A stretch of 35,085 nucleotides of DNA from an uncultured Bacteroidota bacterium (GTDB lineage Bacteria; Bacteroidota; Bacteroidia; Flavobacteriales; Flavobacteriaceae): the NCBI GenBank assembly GCA_902609035.1, contig CACLQG010000012.1, positions 1-35,085 on the forward strand, in the 5' to 3' direction. Of the stretch, positions 31,918-35,085 are shown piece by piece. How positions within the stretch are numbered: position 1 is the first letter of the stretch; each line of letters starts with the position of its first letter. A model generated the notes under the pieces. The model was not told where the DNA came from. It ran no database searches and was given only the letters and a program-made list of their open reading frames with translations. The position numbers and the translations under genes are program-made.

Positions 31918-33324
31918 ATGAAAAACCTTATTATATTTTTATTAATATTAAGTCCCTTTTTCACCCTTTCCTCTCAATCCAAAAATCCACCCAATTTTGT
32001 TGTCGTATTTTGTGATGACTTGGGTTATGGGGATATAGGCTCTTTTGGCCACCCCATTATTAGAACGCCAAATATTGATAAGATGGCTAAACAGGGACAA
32101 AAGTGGACACAGTTTTATGTAGCCGATCCTGTTTGTACTTCAAGTAGAGCTGCATTATTGACGGGCAGATATCCAATTCGAAATGGGATGACTTCCTCAA
32201 AGAGGCATGTTTTTTTCCCTGATTCTGCCAATGGACTCCCTCATCAGGAAATTACCATTGCCGAGGTATTAAAAGAAAAAGGCTATACATCTGCGACAAT
32301 AGGAAAATGGCATCTAGGGCACCTACCAAAATTCTTACCTCAAAGTCAAGGGTTTGATTATTATTACGGAATTCCTTATTCCAATGATATGGATGCTCTC
32401 GGCGACAGTTGGGAAATTTATTTTAAGAAATCCATTGATCCGGATTATTTTTCAGAAACTGAATTTTTCAATGTTCCTTTAATTGAAAATACTAAAGTAA
32501 TTGAACGTCCTGCGGATCAAACTACCATTACCAAAAGGTATACTGAAAAAGCGGTAGATTTTATCGAAAAAAATAAAGATCAACCCTTCTTTTTGTATCT
32601 CGCTCACAGTATGCCTCATATGCCCATTTTTGCTTCCGAGCAGTTTAGGGGGCGAAGCAAGGCCAGTCTTTATGCTGATGTTATTGAAGAAATTGATTGG
32701 AGTGTAGGAGAAGTTATTAAGGCTCTAAAAAAAAACAAATTGGATCAAAATACATTAGTGGTTTTCACTTCAGACAACGGTCCTTGGTTGTTGTTTAAGA
32801 CCCATGGTGGTTCTGCTGGCCCATTAAGAGCTGGCAAAGGGACTACTTTTGAGGGAGGCCAAAGAGTACCAACGATATTTTGGGGACCGGGTATTGTAAC
32901 CCCGGGTAGGGTAAATGGCATGGGGTCTACACTTGATTTGATAAACACATTTGCCCATTTATCAGGTGGAAAGATTCCTACTGACCGAAAAATGGATGGC
33001 TATGATTTGTCCAAGGTTTTGACTCAAAAAAGCGAGAGCCCTAGAAAGGATTTTTATTATTGGGCATTTGCTGAACTGCACGCCTACAGAAATCAGCAGC
33101 ATAAACTACACTTAAAACAAAGAGAGGTTATCCATTATGGACGACCGACTCTAGTCCTTGATCAACCTGAGTTATTCGACCTTCAGGCAGATATTTCTGA
33201 AAAATACAATGTCGCTAACATCTATCCAGAAGTAGTTTCATCACTAAAAGAAAAGATGCAACTGCACCTTGAGGATTTAGAGGATGCACTACCGGATCAA
33301 TTGGTAGATCGGATAACTGAATAG
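31918..33324 (+). CDS. Secreted S1-family sulfatase
   Basis: The ATG at 31918 starts a clean signal peptide (MKNLIIFLLILSPFFTLSSQ); the frame is open back to 31789, but that part overlaps the P-II remnant and has no export signal. The 468-residue enzyme shows FCDDLGYGD (metal-binding Asp33/Asp34), the formylglycine site Cys73 in CTSSRAALLTGR, KWHLGH (Lys130, His132) and TSDNGPW. Cys73 would be converted by a formylglycine-generating enzyme, which is not in the window. It removes sulfate esters from a substrate that I cannot determine, perhaps algal polysaccharide, given the GH78 and GH43 genes 5-9 kb away. Confidence 0.92.
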   Translation: MKNLIIFLLILSPFFTLSSQSKNPPNFVVVFCDDLGYGDIGSFGHPIIRTPNIDKMAKQGQKWTQFYVADPVCTSSRAALLTGRYPIRNGMTSSKRHVFFPDSANGLPHQEITIAEVLKEKGYTSATIGKWHLGHLPKFLPQSQGFDYYYGIPYSNDMDALGDSWEIYFKKSIDPDYFSETEFFNVPLIENTKVIERPADQTTITKRYTEKAVDFIEKNKDQPFFLYLAHSMPHMPIFASEQFRGRSKASLYADVIEEIDWSVGEVIKALKKNKLDQNTLVVFTSDNGPWLLFKTHGGSAGPLRAGKGTTFEGGQRVPTIFWGPGIVTPGRVNGMGSTLDLINTFAHLSGGKIPTDRKMDGYDLSKVLTQKSESPRKDFYYWAFAELHAYRNQQHKLHLKQREVIHYGRPTLVLDQPELFDLQADISEKYNVANIYPEVVSSLKEKMQLHLEDLEDALPDQLVDRITE

Positions 33325-33700
33325 GAAACCATGATCTGAAAAATGATTAAAAGGCTCTACTTATTCTTTAGATTCATTTTAAGTCTAAAAGGGGAAAAGC
33401 TTATGATTTTATTCTTTCGCGTTAGAAATGCAGTAGTTTTATTTATTAACCTATTGACAATCTTTATTAAATCTACATATATTACTTATTCATGGACTTT
33501 TATTATTTAGTTTATAATGATTTGCCTCATGGAGTAAAATCACATTATGTAAATGAAAAAAAGAATGTCTTTTGAAGCATTCAAATAGGTTAAAAATTTA
33601 TTTTCCAAAAGAAGAATAAGTCATGATTCTTAGGCAACTACTTGAAGTCCTAATTATTTTAATATTTACTATATTAATATTTTTTACCTGAAAAAATAGC
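33325..33700. other. Spacer without a supported gene
   Basis: A 55-codon frame at 33343-33510 (MIKRLYLFFRFILSLKG and onward) is hydrophobic but low in complexity and is not convincing. No terminator or RNA gene is clear. The promoter of the TPR gene probably lies at the right end. Confidence 0.4.
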
Positions 33701-35085
33701 ATGTATCGCAGAATTTTCCTTTTTCTTTTTTTTGTAAACATTTCACTTCTCAATGCTCAGCAAAACCATCGCCTGAGAGATTCTATTTATAAATATCAAC
33801 ACCTAAACCCCAATTTGGCTATTGAATATGGATTAGAATACCTAGAGCTTAGAGTTGGAGATGACCCAGACCAAGAATTGGTTGGGATCTACTCAAAGAT
33901 TGGTGAAATTTTACTCTACATGGAGCTTTACTCGTCAGCATTAGAGTACTTCAATTCTGCACTTCATATAAGGAATTCTATAAAGGAAATAAAGATGGAA
34001 AAAACTCTTTATTCCAAAACCAATCCACCATGGGTGGTTCTTAACATTGGAAATATTTATTTTAAAAATAGCAATTATGAAAAGGCAATGGATAAGTTTG
34101 AGGAAGCTAAGAAGCTTTTTGATATTGCAAAGGATCCTGTTAATAAAAGTAATGGACTCTTCACCTCCAATTCAAATATTGGATTAGTTTATGGTGCACA
34201 AGGAGAATTCAATAAGCAAGAGGAAATATATTATAAGGTATATGATAGTTTAGTTTCAAATCCTAGAGAGGATAAAAACTATAATTCAACTATATTATAT
34301 TCAATGTCACAGCTATTGTCTGTAAAACTTCTTAAGGGGGATTTAATTTCAGCTCAAAATAAATTAAATGAGATCAATGAATTTTTTGAGTCTAAAAAAA
34401 ACAATGAAGATGATTTATCAAAATCACTTTTAATCCGAAATTTTGGATATGCGTATTCAATTATGGGGGCTTATTACCAGTCAAAAAAAGAATATAAAAA
34501 AGCAATTAAAAACCTACTTAAGGCTAACGAGCTTTTTAAATTATTTCCAGTAGAAATTAATGTAACAGGCTCTAAGCTTTCAGAGTGCTATTTAGCTATT
34601 GGTCAAACAGATATTGCTAAAGAAATTGCTTTAAAAAACTTAAGTTTCAAAAATATTAGCGATAAAGAAAAAAGGTATAACTATAGGGTTTTAGAAAAAA
34701 TCTATAAAAAAACTAAGAATAACGATTTGCTTTTGAGTGTTAAAGATTCTTTGATTCTCATATCATCTGGTGCAAATTCGTCTAAGGTCTTCAAAACATT
34801 AAACGATCTTGAAACACAAATACTTTTGTCCGATTCGGCAAGAGCCCTCAACGAAAGTAGAATTAAATACAATTCTTATCTGTATTTTTTAATCATTGCT
34901 TCTGTAATTCTTTTTTTTTCACTGGTTACCATCAGGATTAACTTCAACTATCAAAAGGAAAAAGGAAGCCGCTTAGAATTAGAAAAAGAAAAAATTAGAT
35001 CAGAGCTGAATCAAAAGAACAGAGAACTTGTTAGCAAAGCCAATTTTATTATCCAGAGAAATGATTATCTAAAAAATATTCAAAA
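33701..35085 (+). CDS. TPR-transmembrane regulator, cut by the window end
   Basis: At least 461 residues: signal peptide (MYRRIFLFLFFVNISLLNAQ), then tetratricopeptide-like helices (for example YSSALEYFNSALHIRN, NIGNIYFKNSNYEKAMDKFE, GYAYSIMGAYYQSKKEYKKA), a transmembrane helix at about 390-412 (LYFLIIASVILFFSLVTI) and the start of a coiled coil with ELNQKNRELVSKANFIIQRN. In Flavobacteriia this layout is usually completed by a DNA-binding HTH (LuxR or AraC type) or a histidine kinase domain and often regulates polysaccharide genes. The C-terminal part lies beyond the window, so the output domain is unknown. Confidence 0.85.
   Translation, partial: MYRRIFLFLFFVNISLLNAQQNHRLRDSIYKYQHLNPNLAIEYGLEYLELRVGDDPDQELVGIYSKIGEILLYMELYSSALEYFNSALHIRNSIKEIKMEKTLYSKTNPPWVVLNIGNIYFKNSNYEKAMDKFEEAKKLFDIAKDPVNKSNGLFTSNSNIGLVYGAQGEFNKQEEIYYKVYDSLVSNPREDKNYNSTILYSMSQLLSVKLLKGDLISAQNKLNEINEFFESKKNNEDDLSKSLLIRNFGYAYSIMGAYYQSKKEYKKAIKNLLKANELFKLFPVEINVTGSKLSECYLAIGQTDIAKEIALKNLSFKNISDKEKRYNYRVLEKIYKKTKNNDLLLSVKDSLILISSGANSSKVFKTLNDLETQILLSDSARALNESRIKYNSYLYFLIIASVILFFSLVTIRINFNYQKEKGSRLELEKEKIRSELNQKNRELVSKANFIIQRNDYLKNIQ

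Noticed and set aside
33343..33510. Hydrophobic 55-codon frame
   Set aside because: Low complexity, no leader or coupling, and no family resemblance; likely chance in AT-rich DNA.

Overview
The window reads as a low-G+C genome of the Bacteroidota, most likely a marine member of the Flavobacteriaceae. The signs are AT-rich spacers, start codons without Shine-Dalgarno sequences, many MKK-type lipoproteins, and families typical of that group: DUF6090, BspA-type DUF285 repeats, DUF4157, S1 sulfatase, GH78, GH43 and a TPR-transmembrane sensor. This is inferred from gene content; there is no rRNA in the window.

Layout. (1) 1-1145 is decayed or non-coding. (2) 1146-4506 is a three-gene operon: secreted sialidase-like protein, D-2-hydroxyacid dehydrogenase, and an enolase-superfamily (mandelate racemase-type) enzyme. 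(3) A tRNA-Ala(GGC) at 5063-5136 is the insertion site of an 8.55-kb genomic island. The last 41 bp of the island's tRNA repeat recur at 13607-13647, followed by what looks like the tRNA's original terminator. Related tyrosine recombinase genes, both frameshifted, stand at the two ends and point inward. (4) 13.7-17.4 kb holds a sugar MFS transporter and a membrane acyltransferase. (5) 17.5-22.9 kb holds a second set of cassette-like genes on the minus strand, a broken DUF4157 gene, and a SnoaL gene next to a recombinase remnant. (6) 23-27 kb holds an alpha-L-rhamnosidase and a GH43-like enzyme. (7) 27-35 kb holds small membrane proteins, an NTF2-like protein, a BspA-like lipoprotein, a bestrophin-like membrane protein, a P-II pseudogene, a sulfatase and a truncated TPR sensor.

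The most interesting structure is a repeated cassette architecture in regions 3 and 5. Eleven good copies and a few decayed copies of a ~26-bp element (consensus CCYCTTTTNTAGG followed by TTTTGTTATNTTAG) stand just upstream of unrelated single genes: SnoaL lipoproteins, cyclase, MBL hydrolase, DUF2892, monooxygenase-like, zinc-ribbon. At three of them the element is fused to exactly the last 51 bp of the recombinase gene, starting at the same codon, just after the catalytic Tyr. These orphan tails point away from the gene driven by the element and toward the 3' end of the next cargo gene, just as the real integrases converge on their neighbouring cargo. The simplest reading, which is an inference, is an integron-like process. 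New cassettes, each carrying a copy of the integrase 3' end plus one cargo gene, insert within the integrase gene just after the Tyr codon, rebuild its C-terminus, and push older cassettes outward, each still marked by its old tail. Possible inverted arms (AAnCCT / AGGnTT) around a 7-bp spacer fit a tyrosine-recombinase core site.

GH78, GH43 and the sulfatase suggest growth on sulfated, rhamnose-containing algal polysaccharide such as ulvan. No SusC/SusD pair is visible in the window.
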